Positions 36,005 through 43,904 of a DNA stretch of 64,000 nt are shown here, in pieces. Location: contig NZ_JAAKGP010000002.1 in NCBI RefSeq assembly GCF_011043545.1, positions 434,001 to 498,000 of the forward strand, given 5' to 3'. Each line of letters begins with the position of its first letter. The first letter of the stretch is position 1. Below the pieces are notes generated by a model, which had not been told where the DNA came from, did not search any database, and saw only the letters and a program-made list of their open reading frames with translations. Position numbers and translations under genes: made by a program. This stretch comes from Rhodobacter sp. SGA-6-6 (GTDB lineage Bacteria > Pseudomonadota > Alphaproteobacteria > Rhodobacterales > Rhodobacteraceae).

Positions 36005-36019
36005 GGCTGATCCCCGGTG

Positions 36020-36036
36020 AATTGGTCAGATCATAT
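36020..36036. promoter_or_regulatory. candidate GntR/FCD-family operator of glcDEF
   Basis: AATTGGTCAGATCATAT matches the left half of the PdhR/GlcC-type pattern AATTGGTnnnACCAATT perfectly and 4 of 7 bases of the right half. It lies 16-32 nt before the glcD start and overlaps an AT-rich minus-strand -10-like stretch (GGTTATATG). A FadR-type regulator is encoded at 39795 and could bind it; this is inference. Confidence 0.45.
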
Positions 36037-36083
36037 AACCACTTCCGGCCATGAACAACTGCGGGATTTCCCCGCCGAAACGG

Positions 36084-37067
36084 TCAGACCAGCCCGGCCT
36101 TGCGGAACAGCGCCATCACCTCCACCTCGGGCCGGGCGCCGAAATGGCCGATCACCTCGGCCGCGGCGACGCAGCCCATGCGGCCCGCCACCTCCAGCGG
36201 GGCGCCGGTGGCCAAGCCGTAGATGAAGCCGGCGGCGAACTGGTCGCCTGCGCCGGTGGCATCCACCGGCACCACGCGCCGGACCGGCACCACCACCTGC
36301 TCGTCGCCGCGCACCAGCACCACGTCGTGGCCGGACCGGGTGCAGACCACCGTGCCTGCATCCGCCGCCGCCTGCTCCAGCGCCGCCGACAGGTCGCATT
36401 GATAGAGCGAGGTCCATTCGTGTTCGTTGCCGATCACGTAGTCCAGTTCCTTCACCAGCCGGCGGAAGCTGTCGCGATGGCGGTCGACGCAGAACGGATC
36501 GGAAAGCGCGATCCCGGCCTTGCCGCCGCCGGCGCGGGTCAGCCGCGCCGCCCGCTCGAAGGCCTGCTTGCCCTTGTCCTTGTCGTAGAGATAGCCCTCC
36601 AGGAACAGGATGCCCGCCCCGCCCGCCACGCTTTCCGACACGTCGTCGGGGCCGAGCTCCGAGGAGATCCCCAGGTAGGTGTTCATCGACCGCTCGCCGT
36701 CCGGCGAGACGAAGATCATGCTGCGCGAGGTCGGCAGCTCGCCCCCCGGCACCGGGGCATTGACGAAATCGGTGCCCTCGGCCGCCATGGTCTGGGCGTA
36801 GAACCGGCCGAGCGCGTCGTCGTGCACCCGGCCGATGAAGGCCGTCGACAGCCCGAGCGCGCCGATCCCGGCGATGGTATTGGCGACCGAGCCGCCGGGC
36901 GCCTGCCGCCGGTCCTTCATCGCGGCGTAGAGCATCTCGCCCCGCTCGCGCTCGACCAGCTGCATGATGCCCTTCCCGATGCCCATCAGGTCCAGGAATG
37001 TGTCGTCCGCGGTCGAGAAGACATCCACGATCGCGTTGCCGATGCCCACCACCTGATAGGTCTTCAT
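36084..37067 (-). CDS. adenosine kinase-like PfkB family sugar/nucleoside kinase
   Basis: 327 residues. The PfkB signature is at the C-terminal end (VPVDATGAGDQFAAGFIYGLATG, catalytic Asp in GAGD), with PGGSVANTIAGIGALG near residue 60. Relatives in alphaproteobacteria are annotated adenosine kinase; the substrate is not proven by sequence. The ATG overlaps the nth stop by 4 bp, giving an nth-kinase operon. It is convergent with nothing and lies 79 nt from glcD. Confidence 0.85.
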   Translation of the reverse strand: MKTYQVVGIGNAIVDVFSTADDTFLDLMGIGKGIMQLVERERGEMLYAAMKDRRQAPGGSVANTIAGIGALGLSTAFIGRVHDDALGRFYAQTMAAEGTDFVNAPVPGGELPTSRSMIFVSPDGERSMNTYLGISSELGPDDVSESVAGGAGILFLEGYLYDKDKGKQAFERAARLTRAGGGKAGIALSDPFCVDRHRDSFRRLVKELDYVIGNEHEWTSLYQCDLSAALEQAAADAGTVVCTRSGHDVVLVRGDEQVVVPVRRVVPVDATGAGDQFAAGFIYGLATGAPLEVAGRMGCVAAAEVIGHFGARPEVEVMALFRKAGLV

Positions 37068-37708
37068 GTCGTCTTGTCCTCGTATAGGCACCATTCCCGG
37101 ATCGGGCAGATGCCGCATCTCGGCTTGCGTGCCAAGCAGATATAGCGGCCGTGCAGGATCAGCCAGTGGTGGGCGTGCTGCTGGAACTCGGCCGGGACGT
37201 TGTCCTCGATGGCGCGTTCGACCGCGGTTTCGTCCTTGCCGGGGCAGATGCCGGTGCGGTTGCCGACGCGGAAGATATGGGTGTCCACCGCCTGGGCGGG
37301 CAGGCGGAACCACATGTTCAGCACCACGTTCGCGGTCTTGCGCCCCACCCCCGGCAGCGACATCAGCGCCGCGCGGGAGGAGGGGACCTCACCGCCGTAG
37401 ACCTCGATCAGCCGCTGGGAAAGCCGGATGACGTTCCTGGCCTTGTTGCGGTAAAGGCCGATGGTCTTGATGTAATCGGTCAGCGCCGCCTCGCCCAGGG
37501 CCAGCATCTTCTCCGGCGTGTCGGCGATGGCGAAGAGGGCGCGGGTGGCCCGGTTCACGCCCTTGTCGGTGGCCTGCGCCGACAGCGCCACCGCCACCAG
37601 CAGGGTGAAGGCGTTGAGATGTTCCAACTCGCCCTTCGGCTCGGCCTCCGCCTCGCGGAACCGGGTGAACAGGGCCTTCATGGCGGGGTATTCGAGCTGC
37701 CTGACCAT
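37064..37708 (-). CDS. nth: endonuclease III
   Basis: 214 residues. Base-excision repair glycosylase/AP lyase for oxidised pyrimidines. HhH motif with the catalytic Lys in LPGVGRKTANVVL, catalytic Asp in VDTHIFRV, and a C-terminal 4Fe-4S cluster C-x6-C-x2-C-x5-C (CLARKPRCGICPIREWC). The start at 37708 (MVRQLEYPAMKALFTRF) matches the family better than the ATG at 37681. Element C lies 56 nt upstream. Confidence 0.95.
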   Translation of the reverse strand: MVRQLEYPAMKALFTRFREAEAEPKGELEHLNAFTLLVAVALSAQATDKGVNRATRALFAIADTPEKMLALGEAALTDYIKTIGLYRNKARNVIRLSQRLIEVYGGEVPSSRAALMSLPGVGRKTANVVLNMWFRLPAQAVDTHIFRVGNRTGICPGKDETAVERAIEDNVPAEFQQHAHHWLILHGRYICLARKPRCGICPIREWCLYEDKTT

Positions 37709-37764
37709 GGGTCGTTTCCAGCACGAATGCGCAGCGGCGGCAAGGTGGGGGTGGAAGACCGTCT

Positions 37765-37976
37765 TGGCGAAGGCGCGTGCCTTCGCCACATCGCCACGGT
37801 TCGACCAGGACCGGCCGGGCCTCAATGGCCCGGCCAGCGCCCGCCCGCCCCCTGGCGGGCGCTTCACGCCCGCCCGGTCGGGCGCTGGCCTCTCGGGGTT
37901 TCATGCCCCACCGTTTTCGGGTGCAGCCGCCGCGCACGGGCGGCGGCGAGGCAGCGCCTCGCCTTTTCCCGCCCGG
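37765..37976. repeat. four-hairpin element, copy C
   Basis: Minus-strand order: H1 (37945-37963), H2 (37832-37890), H3 (37813-37835, loop differs) and H4 (37765-37788, loop differs, stem perfect). It lies between divergent nth and the Ada-like gene, with H4 56 nt from the nth start. It fills most of the gene-free stretch 37709-38061; nothing else is seen there. Confidence 0.85.
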
Positions 37977-38061
37977 TCCAGATGGGCCAGCCTCTTAGCC
38001 GCAGGAAACGGGTCGCGGACATCCTTCACCCCTCCTATCTTCACTGACAAGGAGTTCCGCC

Positions 38062-38901
38062 ATGACCGACCAGTCCCCCGCCTACCATTACGCCGTGATC
38101 GGCCGCGCCCTGAGGGTGATCGACGAGGCCCCTCCGGGCCTCACCCTGGACGGCCTCGCCGCCCGGATGAACATGAGCCCGGCGCATTTCCAGCGCACCT
38201 TCAGCCAGTGGGTCGGCGTCTCGCCCAAGCGCTATCAGCAATACCTGACGCTCGGCCACGCCCGCCGCCTGCTGGCCGAACGCCACACCACGCTGGAGAC
38301 GGCGCATGAACTCGGCCTCTCCGGCACCGGCCGCCTGCACGACCTGTTCCTGACCTGGGAGGCGATGAGCCCCGGCGACTATGCCCGCGGCGGCGAAGGG
38401 CTGGAGATCCGCTGGGGCTGGTTCGACAGCCCCTTCGGGCAGGCGCTGGTGATGGGCACCGCCAAGGGCATCTGCGGCATCGGCTTTGCCGACGACCGCG
38501 GGGCCGAGGCGGCAATGGAGGACATGACCCGCCGCTGGCCCCGCGCGACCTTCACCGAGGACCCCACCGCCCTGGCCCCCTGGGCCGAGGCCGCCTTCGG
38601 CGCCGGCGAGGGCCGCCGCGCGCCGCTGCACCTGATCGGCGCGCCGTTCCAGATCAAGGTCTGGGAGGCGCTGCTGGCCATCCCCACCGGCCATGTCACC
38701 ACCTATGCCGACATCGCCGGCGCCATCGGCCATCCGGCGGCGCACCGGGCGGTGGGAACGGCGGTCGGCAGGAACCCGATCTCCTTCCTGATCCCCTGCC
38801 ACCGCGCCATCCGCCGCGACGGCGCGCTCGGCGGCTATCACTGGGGGCTCCCGCGCAAGCGCGCCATGCTGGCCTGGGAGGCGGCGCGGACCGGGATGTG
38901 A
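38062..38901 (+). CDS. AraC HTH fused to methylated-DNA-cysteine methyltransferase (Ada-like, no zinc domain)
   Basis: 279 residues. An N-terminal AraC-type helix-turn-helix pair (about 15-110, MNMSPAHFQRTFSQWVGVSPKRYQQYL) is joined to an O6-alkylguanine transferase domain with the acceptor cysteine in FLIPCHRAIRRDG (about residue 248). The preceding HPAAHRAVGTAVGRNP is the DNA-binding helix-turn-helix of that domain. The N-terminal methyl-phosphotriester zinc domain of E. coli Ada is absent, so the usual trigger for adaptive control is missing. It is divergent from nth. Confidence 0.9.
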   Translation: MTDQSPAYHYAVIGRALRVIDEAPPGLTLDGLAARMNMSPAHFQRTFSQWVGVSPKRYQQYLTLGHARRLLAERHTTLETAHELGLSGTGRLHDLFLTWEAMSPGDYARGGEGLEIRWGWFDSPFGQALVMGTAKGICGIGFADDRGAEAAMEDMTRRWPRATFTEDPTALAPWAEAAFGAGEGRRAPLHLIGAPFQIKVWEALLAIPTGHVTTYADIAGAIGHPAAHRAVGTAVGRNPISFLIPCHRAIRRDGALGGYHWGLPRKRAMLAWEAARTGM

Positions 38902-39042
38902 CCGCACAAGGATGTGACCGGCGCGGCGCTCGGCAGAACCCCGCGCATCGGGGCTTGCCCCTGTGCCGTCCCGCCCGCGCATGTTATAGGCTGAGGCCAA
39001 GCCCGGAGCACCGGGCCAGAACAACTGGCAACGAGCGTATCC

Positions 39043-39696
39043 ATGACCAAGACCCCGATCCTGCTGGCTGCGGCCGGCCTCCTGACCCTGACGGCCTGCG
39101 TCGATCCCAATGCCTATCCCAACGACCCCAACGCCCGCACCAAGAGCGGCGCCGTCGTGGGCGGCCTTCTGGGCGCCGCAGCGGGCGTCGCCGCCTCGGG
39201 CGACGGCGACGAGCTGAAGGGCGCGCTGATCGGCGGCGCCATCGGCGCCGGCACCGGCGCGCTGATCGGCGCCGACCTCGACCGCCAGGCCGCCGAACTG
39301 CGCGGCTCGCTGTCGTCGAACATCTCGGTCACCAACCACGGCGACTACCTGGTGGTGAACATGCCGCAGGACCTGCTCTTCGCCACCGACAGCGCCAGCC
39401 TGCGCCCCGACCTGACCCGCGACATCAAGACCGTCGCCGCCAGCCTGGTGAAATACCCCAACAGCCGGGTCGAGGTGATCGGCCATACCGACAACACCGG
39501 CTCGGCCGCCTACAACCAGGACCTGTCGCAGCGCCGCGCCGTCTCGGTCGCCAACATCCTGCGCGAAAGCGGCGTGCCGAACGGCCGCATCACCGCCTAT
39601 GGCCGCGGCGAGGACCAGCCGGTCGCCTCGAACCTCTCGCCCGAGGGCCGCGCCAAGAACCGCCGGGTCGAGATCATCATCCGGCCGACGGCCTGA
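39043..39696 (+). CDS. OmpA-family lipoprotein with glycine zipper
   Basis: 217 residues. Lipobox LTAC (Cys19) marks a lipoprotein. The Gly/Ala-rich glycine-zipper region (about 35-80, SGAVVGGLLGAAAGVAASG, GALIGGAIGAGTGALIGA) precedes a C-terminal OmpA domain with LLFATDSASLRPD, VIGHTDNTGSAAYNQDLSQRRA and NRRVEIIIRP. It binds peptidoglycan and stabilises the outer membrane. A terminator follows 22 nt after the stop. Confidence 0.92.
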   Translation: MTKTPILLAAAGLLTLTACVDPNAYPNDPNARTKSGAVVGGLLGAAAGVAASGDGDELKGALIGGAIGAGTGALIGADLDRQAAELRGSLSSNISVTNHGDYLVVNMPQDLLFATDSASLRPDLTRDIKTVAASLVKYPNSRVEVIGHTDNTGSAAYNQDLSQRRAVSVANILRESGVPNGRITAYGRGEDQPVASNLSPEGRAKNRRVEIIIRPTA

Positions 39697-39718
39697 TCCC
39701 GCCCGCATCCGCGCGAAA

Positions 39719-39742
39719 GGGGCCGGTCTTCCGGCCCCTTTT
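39719..39742 (+). terminator. terminator of the OmpA lipoprotein gene
   Basis: GGGGCCGG and CCGGCCCC pair around TCTT, followed by TTTT. Confidence 0.88.
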
Positions 39743-39794
39743 CCATTGACCCCGGGCGAGGCGGCCATATTTTCGCACCAGCCGCGGGGGTGCC

Positions 39795-40562
39795 ATGCCG
39801 TTCCAGAAAGTCACGCCGGAGAAGCTTTCGGCCTCGGTCGTCCGCCAGATCGAGCAGCTGATCCTGCGCGGCATCCTGCGTCCCGGCGAACGCCTGCCGG
39901 CCGAACGCGACCTAGCCGCGCGGCTGGACGTCTCGCGCCCCTCGCTGCGCGAGGCCATCGCCGAGCTTTCCGACCGCGGCCTGCTGTCCAGCAAGGCCGG
40001 CTCCGGCGTCTTCGTCTCCGAGACGCTTGCCCCCGCCTTCCCGCCGGCGCTGACCCGGCTTTTCGCCGGCCACGAGGAGGCGGTCTTCGACTACCTCGCC
40101 TTCCGCCGCGACATCGAGGGGCTGGCCGCCGAACGTGCGGCGCGGCACGGATCGGACACCGACCTGAAGGTGATCGGCGCGATCCTCGCCCGGATGGAGG
40201 CCGCGCATCTGAAACGCGACCCCGCCGACGAGGCGGCGCTCGACGCCGAGTTCCACATGGCGATCATCGAAGCCGGCCACAACGTCATCATGCTGCACAT
40301 GATGCGCTCGATGTTCGATCTGCTGCGGCAGGGCGTGTTCTACAACCGCCGGATGCTGTTCCGCAACCGCACCACCCGCGACCTGCTGCTGGAGCAGCAC
40401 CGGGCAATCGACCGGGCGCTGCAGTCTCGCGACGCCGCCGCCGCCCGCGCCGCGGTGGAGGCGCATCTGAGCTATGTCGAGCAGAGCTTCCAGGACGTGC
40501 TGCGGGCCGAGCGGAACGAGGCCATCGCCCGCCAGCGGCTGGACCACGAAAACGCGCGCTGA
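39795..40562 (+). CDS. FadR-subfamily (GntR/FCD) transcriptional regulator
   Basis: 255 residues. The N-terminal winged helix-turn-helix (about 8-75) contains RPGERLPAERDLAARLDVSRPSLREAIAELSDRGLL. The FCD effector domain (about 95-235) has the metal-binding residues typical of the group (DAEFHMAIIEAGHN, H in LLLEQHRAI, VEAHLSY). Members sense small organic acids such as pyruvate, lactate or glycolate. The glcD operator candidate lies 3.8 kb away, so GlcC- or PdhR-like function is possible but unproven. Confidence 0.88.
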   Translation: MPFQKVTPEKLSASVVRQIEQLILRGILRPGERLPAERDLAARLDVSRPSLREAIAELSDRGLLSSKAGSGVFVSETLAPAFPPALTRLFAGHEEAVFDYLAFRRDIEGLAAERAARHGSDTDLKVIGAILARMEAAHLKRDPADEAALDAEFHMAIIEAGHNVIMLHMMRSMFDLLRQGVFYNRRMLFRNRTTRDLLLEQHRAIDRALQSRDAAAARAAVEAHLSYVEQSFQDVLRAERNEAIARQRLDHENAR

Positions 40563-40564
40563 TC

Positions 40565-40587
40565 TCGATTTTTCGCCGAAAAATCGA
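40565..40587 (+). terminator. AT-rich hairpin just after the FadR-type gene
   Basis: TCGATTTTTC (40565-40574) pairs perfectly with GAAAAATCGA (40578-40587), 2 nt after the stop. It belongs to the AT-rich post-stop hairpin group (8-26, 43885-43903) and abuts the atpF terminator on the other strand. Confidence 0.55.
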
Positions 40588-40614
40588 AAACCCCGGCGCC
40601 CTGCGGCACCGGGG
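40587..40614 (-). terminator. terminator of the F0 ATP-synthase operon
   Basis: On the minus strand CCCCGGTGCC pairs with GGCGCCGGGG (one wobble) around GCAG, followed by TTTT. It lies 25 nt after the atpF stop. Confidence 0.85.
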
Positions 40615-40639
40615 TCTCGGTATCATGCGGCCCGAAGGC

Positions 40640-41194
40640 TCAGTGCAGCTTGGCATCCACCTGGGCGATGGCCTCGTCGATGGAGGCCGCAGCGCTGTCC
40701 GCGGTCATCTGCTTGGCCAGCACGTCGCCCGCCGCAGCCACCGCCACTGCAACCGCGCGCTCGCGCACCTGCTTGATCGCGGCCGCCTCGGCGCTGGCGA
40801 TCTGGTCCTCGGCCGCGGCCAGGCGCCGGGCGATGGAGGCCTGCAGATCGGCCTTGGCCTGCTTGGCCGCCGCCATCGCCTCTTCCTTCGCGGTCGAGAT
40901 GATGCGCTCGGTCTGCTCGGCCACTTCCTTCTGCTTGCGCTCGTAGGAGGCCAGCACCGACTTGGCCTCCTCGCGCAGGGCGCGGGCCTCGTCCAGCTCG
41001 GCCTTGATGGTGGCCGCGCGCTTGTCCAGCATCCCGGCCAGCATCTTCGGCACGCCCATGTAGACCAGGAAGCCGACGAAGAGCAGGAAGGCCACCAGCA
41101 CCACGAAGTTGGTGTTCTGCAGGCTGAAGAACGGGCCGGAGGCCGCAAGGGCCGGGGAACCCGCCAGCGCGAAAAGAACCGAAAGCTTCTTCAT
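40640..41194 (-). CDS. atpF: ATP synthase F0 subunit b
   Basis: 184 residues. The N terminus could be a short signal-like segment ([17 protein letters not shown]) before the membrane helix ([20 protein letters not shown], about 28-48). A long charged helix follows ([20 protein letters not shown] and onward) that forms the peripheral stalk. It pairs with b' (atpX) immediately upstream, as in phototrophic and other alphaproteobacteria. Last gene of the operon; a terminator lies 25 nt downstream. Confidence 0.93.
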   Translation of the reverse strand: MKKLSVLFALAGSPALAASGPFFSLQNTNFVVLVAFLLFVGFLVYMGVPKMLAGMLDKRAATIKAELDEARALREEAKSVLASYERKQKEVAEQTERIISTAKEEAMAAAKQAKADLQASIARRLAAAEDQIASAEAAAIKQVRERAVAVAVAAAGDVLAKQMTADSAAASIDEAIAQVDAKLH

Positions 41195-41198
41195 CGCC

Positions 41199-41723
41199 TC
41201 ACCCTTTCAGCCGGGCGGAAACCGCCGCCGTGACCGCCCGCGCATCCGCAGAGCCGCCGAGCGCCGTCACCAGTTCCCTGGCGGTGTCCTTGGCGACGGC
41301 TTCCACCGCCTCCAGCGCACCGGCGCGGATCTCGGCGATCTTGCCTTCCGAGTCCGCCGCCTTGGCCGCGATCTCGGCATCCGCCTTGGCGGTGGCGGCA
41401 TCCAGGTCCTTCTGGATGTCGGCCTTGGCCGCCGCGACGATCTTCGCCGCCTCGGCCCGCGCCGTCGCCAGCGCCTCGTTGAACGCCCGCTCGGCCTCCA
41501 CCGCCTTCTGCCGCAGCTCTTCCGCCGCCGCCAAGTCGTTGGTGATCGTGCCCTTGCGCTCGGCCAGCACCGCGCCGATGCGCGGCAGGGCCACCTTGGA
41601 CAGCACGAGGTAGATCACGACCAGCGTGACCAGAAGCCAGAAGATCTGGTTCGGCCAAGTCGTGAAATCCAGCTGGGGCAGGCCCGCTGACTTTCCCGCC
41701 TCGGCAGTTGCGTCGGTTGCCAT
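41199..41723 (-). CDS. atpX: ATP synthase F0 subunit b'
   Basis: 174 residues. Diverged b-type stalk subunit: a short polar N terminus, a membrane helix ([23 protein letters not shown], about 25-47) and a long Ala/Glu/Lys helix. The ATG at 41723 begins [20 protein letters not shown]. It is 4 nt from atpF and 68 nt from atpE. Sometimes named atpG or atpF2. Confidence 0.92.
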   Translation of the reverse strand: MATDATAEAGKSAGLPQLDFTTWPNQIFWLLVTLVVIYLVLSKVALPRIGAVLAERKGTITNDLAAAEELRQKAVEAERAFNEALATARAEAAKIVAAAKADIQKDLDAATAKADAEIAAKAADSEGKIAEIRAGALEAVEAVAKDTARELVTALGGSADARAVTAAVSARLKG

Positions 41724-41791
41724 GTCGTCTCTCCTGAACCCTTGGAACCAGGGCCAGCCCATGGACTGGCCCGGAAATCAGGCCTGGAAGA

Positions 41792-42028
41792 TCAGACGGC
41801 GAACATCAGCAGGAGCGCGATCAGGAACGAGAAGATCCCGAGGGCTTCCGCGAAGGCGATGCCGACGAAGAGGGTCGCGGTCTGGCTGGCAGCGGCCGAG
41901 GGATTGCGCAGGGCGCCCGCCAGGAAGTTGCCGGCGACGTGGCCCACGCCGATGCCGGCGCCGCCGAGACCGATGGTCGCCAGGCCGGCACCGATGTATT
42001 TGCCGAGGAGCGCGAGTTCGCCTTCCAT
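41792..42028 (-). CDS. atpE: ATP synthase F0 subunit c
   Basis: 78 residues, the proton-carrying ring subunit. Two helices flank the polar RNP loop (ALRNPSAA, about 39-46). Glu61 ([13 protein letters not shown]) is the proton-binding carboxylate. It lies 47 nt from atpB. Confidence 0.95.
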   Translation of the reverse strand: MEGELALLGKYIGAGLATIGLGGAGIGVGHVAGNFLAGALRNPSAAASQTATLFVGIAFAEALGIFSFLIALLLMFAV

Positions 42029-42075
42029 GATGATTCTCCTATGGATTGGAATGGCTTGAGGTTGGGTATCGGACC

Positions 42076-42888
42076 TTAGTGATGGGCGTCGCCCACCGCG
42101 TCGCGAAGATAGACGCAGGTCAGAATGGTGAAGACATAGGCCTGGACGGCCGCGACGAGGACTTCCAGCCCGTAGACCGCGGCGATCCCGGCGATCGGAA
42201 CGATGGAGGCAACGCCCATCACGCCGGCGAAGCCCGCGAAGACCTTGATCACGGCGTGGCCCGCCATCAGGTTGCCGCCGAGACGGATGGAGTGCGACAG
42301 CGGGCGCACGAAATAGGAGATCACCTCGATCACTGCCAGCACCGGCCGCAGGATCAGCGGCGCCGAAGAGACCCAGAACATCGACAGGAAGCCGATGCCC
42401 TTGCGCCAGAAGCCGACCAGGGTGACGGTCAGGAACACCATCATCGCCAGCACCGCCGTCACCGCGATATGCGAGGTGGTGGTGAAGCTCATCGGGATCA
42501 GGCCCAGGATGTTGGCCAGGAAGATGAACATGAACAACGTCATCACATAGGGGAAGAACTTCGCGCCCTCGTGGCCGGTCACTTCCTCGACCATGTTGTG
42601 GATGAAGCCGTAGAACAGCTCGGCCACCGATTGCAGCCGCGAGGGCACGATGCCCCGATGCCGGGTGGACAGCACGAAGAGACCGATCAGCACCAGGACG
42701 GCGATGCCCATCCACAGTGTAACGTTGGTCACCTCATACCACTTGACGCAGCCCTCGGTGATGCCGTCGGCGGGGACGCAGGTGCCCGGCTCGATGTCGC
42801 GGAAGAGCGGCTTGACGATGAACTGGTCCATCGGATGGATGGCCAGACCGCCTGCCTCGCCGCCGTGTTCTTCGGTGCCCGTCGCCAC
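42076..42888 (-). CDS. atpB: ATP synthase F0 subunit a
   Basis: 270 residues, integral membrane. Stator of the proton channel. Conserved helix [18 protein letters not shown] carries the essential Arg, and [25 protein letters not shown] forms the last helix. FVNSTRHRG-like loop is [25 protein letters not shown]. It begins 3 nt after the atpI stop. Confidence 0.96.
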   Translation of the reverse strand: MATGTEEHGGEAGGLAIHPMDQFIVKPLFRDIEPGTCVPADGITEGCVKWYEVTNVTLWMGIAVLVLIGLFVLSTRHRGIVPSRLQSVAELFYGFIHNMVEEVTGHEGAKFFPYVMTLFMFIFLANILGLIPMSFTTTSHIAVTAVLAMMVFLTVTLVGFWRKGIGFLSMFWVSSAPLILRPVLAVIEVISYFVRPLSHSIRLGGNLMAGHAVIKVFAGFAGVMGVASIVPIAGIAAVYGLEVLVAAVQAYVFTILTCVYLRDAVGDAHH

Positions 42889-42891
42889 GTC

Positions 42892-43224
42892 TCAGTCCCT
42901 CTCACGCCCGGCGGCCTCGGCCGCGTCCGTCTTTTCCTGCACCTGCCGCACGGTGCCCAGCATGGTGCGCACCCCCGCGGCAAAGCCCACCAGGGAGAAG
43001 ATCGCCAGGAAGACGGGCAGGGTGCCGAACAGCACATCCAGCCCGTAACCGATGCCGACGCCGACCAGAATGCCGGTCGCCAGCTCGATCACCATCCTGT
43101 AGGCGACCTCGCCCTGCGAGAAGCCCTTCGCCGTCCGGGAACGTTCCGGCTTCGGCTTGCCCTTCGCGGCGGCAAGACGCTGTTCCAGCGCCCGCAGTCG
43201 CTCAGGATCGGGTTCCGAAGCCAT
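42892..43224 (-). CDS. atpI: AtpI/AtpZ-type ATP synthase assembly protein
   Basis: 110 residues. The charged N-terminal half (EPDPERLRALEQRLAAAKGK) precedes two membrane helices (VIELATGILVGVGIGYGLDVLFG and LPVFLAIFSLVGFAAGVRTML). Proteins of this family help assemble the c ring and possibly handle Mg. First gene of the F0 operon; the promoter is 29 nt upstream. Confidence 0.85.
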   Translation of the reverse strand: MASEPDPERLRALEQRLAAAKGKPKPERSRTAKGFSQGEVAYRMVIELATGILVGVGIGYGLDVLFGTLPVFLAIFSLVGFAAGVRTMLGTVRQVQEKTDAAEAAGRERD

Positions 43225-43252
43225 GGATGCCCCCTTCCGGCAGTCACGGGCG

Positions 43253-43281
43253 GTAATAGGGGCGCGAGGGGGCCGAGTCAA
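43253..43281 (-). promoter_or_regulatory. sigma-70-type promoter of the F0 operon
   Basis: TTGACT (43276-43281) and TATTAC (43253-43258) on the minus strand are separated by 17 nt and precede atpI by 29 nt. Confidence 0.7.
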
Positions 43282-43383
43282 GCAGGGGCATCCCGGAACC
43301 AACCCATTGATATAGCTTGGATTTGTAACCATGGATCGGGCCGGTCGCAGCCCCGCCGCGCCCATCCCGCACCCCGCGCATAT

Positions 43384-43399
43384 TCAACCATCCGGTTGA
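43384..43399. promoter_or_regulatory. palindromic operator candidate of the ArsR gene
   Basis: TCAACC and GGTTGA are perfect inverted halves separated by ATCC, 31 nt before the ArsR start. CAACC/GGTTG palindromes of this type are typical sites of ArsR/SdpR-like repressors, so autoregulation is likely. Confidence 0.55.
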
Positions 43400-43429
43400 C
43401 AATCCGCCAGGCGCCCCGATAGTCGCCGC

Positions 43430-43777
43430 ATGGCTCCGCCCCCTGCCCCCAGCCTCGACACCATCTTCGCCGCGCTGGCCGATCCCACCCGCCGCGCCAT
43501 CCTGACCATGCTGCTGGAGGACGACATGGCTGTCACCGACGTGGCGCAGCCGTTCCAGCAAAGCCTCGCCGCGATCTCCAAGCACCTCCAGACCCTGGCC
43601 GAAGCCGGGCTGATCAGCCGCGAGAAGCGCGGAAGGGTGATCTGGTGCAAGCTGGAGCCCGACGCGATGCGCGCCGCCACCGTCTGGATGCAGGGCTTCG
43701 GCCAGTTCGAGCCGCTGGACCTGGATGCCTTCGAGCGGTTCCTGGAGAGCGAGCTTTCCGAAGGCAGCGAGGGTTGA
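43430..43777 (+). CDS. ArsR-family transcriptional regulator, non-metal (SdpR-like)
   Basis: 115 residues. Winged helix: FAALADPTRRAILTMLLEDD, VTDVAQPFQQSLAAISKHLQTLAEAGLI (recognition helix), SREKRGRVIWCKL. The metal-binding ELCVCDL motif of ArsR/SmtB is absent. Homologues usually sit with an SRPBCC-domain gene; here none follows, so it is an orphan. A palindromic operator precedes it and a perfect 16-bp inverted repeat follows. Confidence 0.88.
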   Translation: MAPPPAPSLDTIFAALADPTRRAILTMLLEDDMAVTDVAQPFQQSLAAISKHLQTLAEAGLISREKRGRVIWCKLEPDAMRAATVWMQGFGQFEPLDLDAFERFLESELSEGSEG

Positions 43778-43784
43778 AACCTGC

Positions 43785-43842
43785 GCCTCCGGCGGGAGTA
43801 TTTGGACCAAGATGAAGCCCTTTCACCTTGGTCCAAATACTC
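43785..43842. repeat. GCCTCCGGCGGG..TATTTG repeat (copy 2) extended into a perfect inverted repeat
   Basis: GCCTCCGGCGGGAGTATTTG (43785-43804) overlaps GAGTATTTGGACCAAG (43796-43811), which is repeated exactly inverted at 43827-43842 with a 15-nt spacer. It lies 7 nt after the ArsR stop. A 16-bp perfect stem of this kind could end transcription from either side. Confidence 0.7.
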
Positions 43843-43884
43843 GATCCGCCATCGGCAACAGGCGTGGAATCCGTTCAATAGCCT

Positions 43885-43903
43885 GAATTTTCGGAGAAAA
43901 TTC
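43885..43903 (-). terminator. AT-rich hairpin just after matB
   Basis: GAATTTTC and GAAAATTC pair around 3 nt, 1 nt after the matB stop. Same design as the hairpins at 8-26 and 40565-40587. Confidence 0.55.
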
Positions 43904-43904
43904 G

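Noticed and set aside
38975-39005. Promoter for the OmpA lipoprotein (TTGCCC..TTATAG)
   Set aside because: Spacing of about 23 nt is too long for a sigma-70 promoter.
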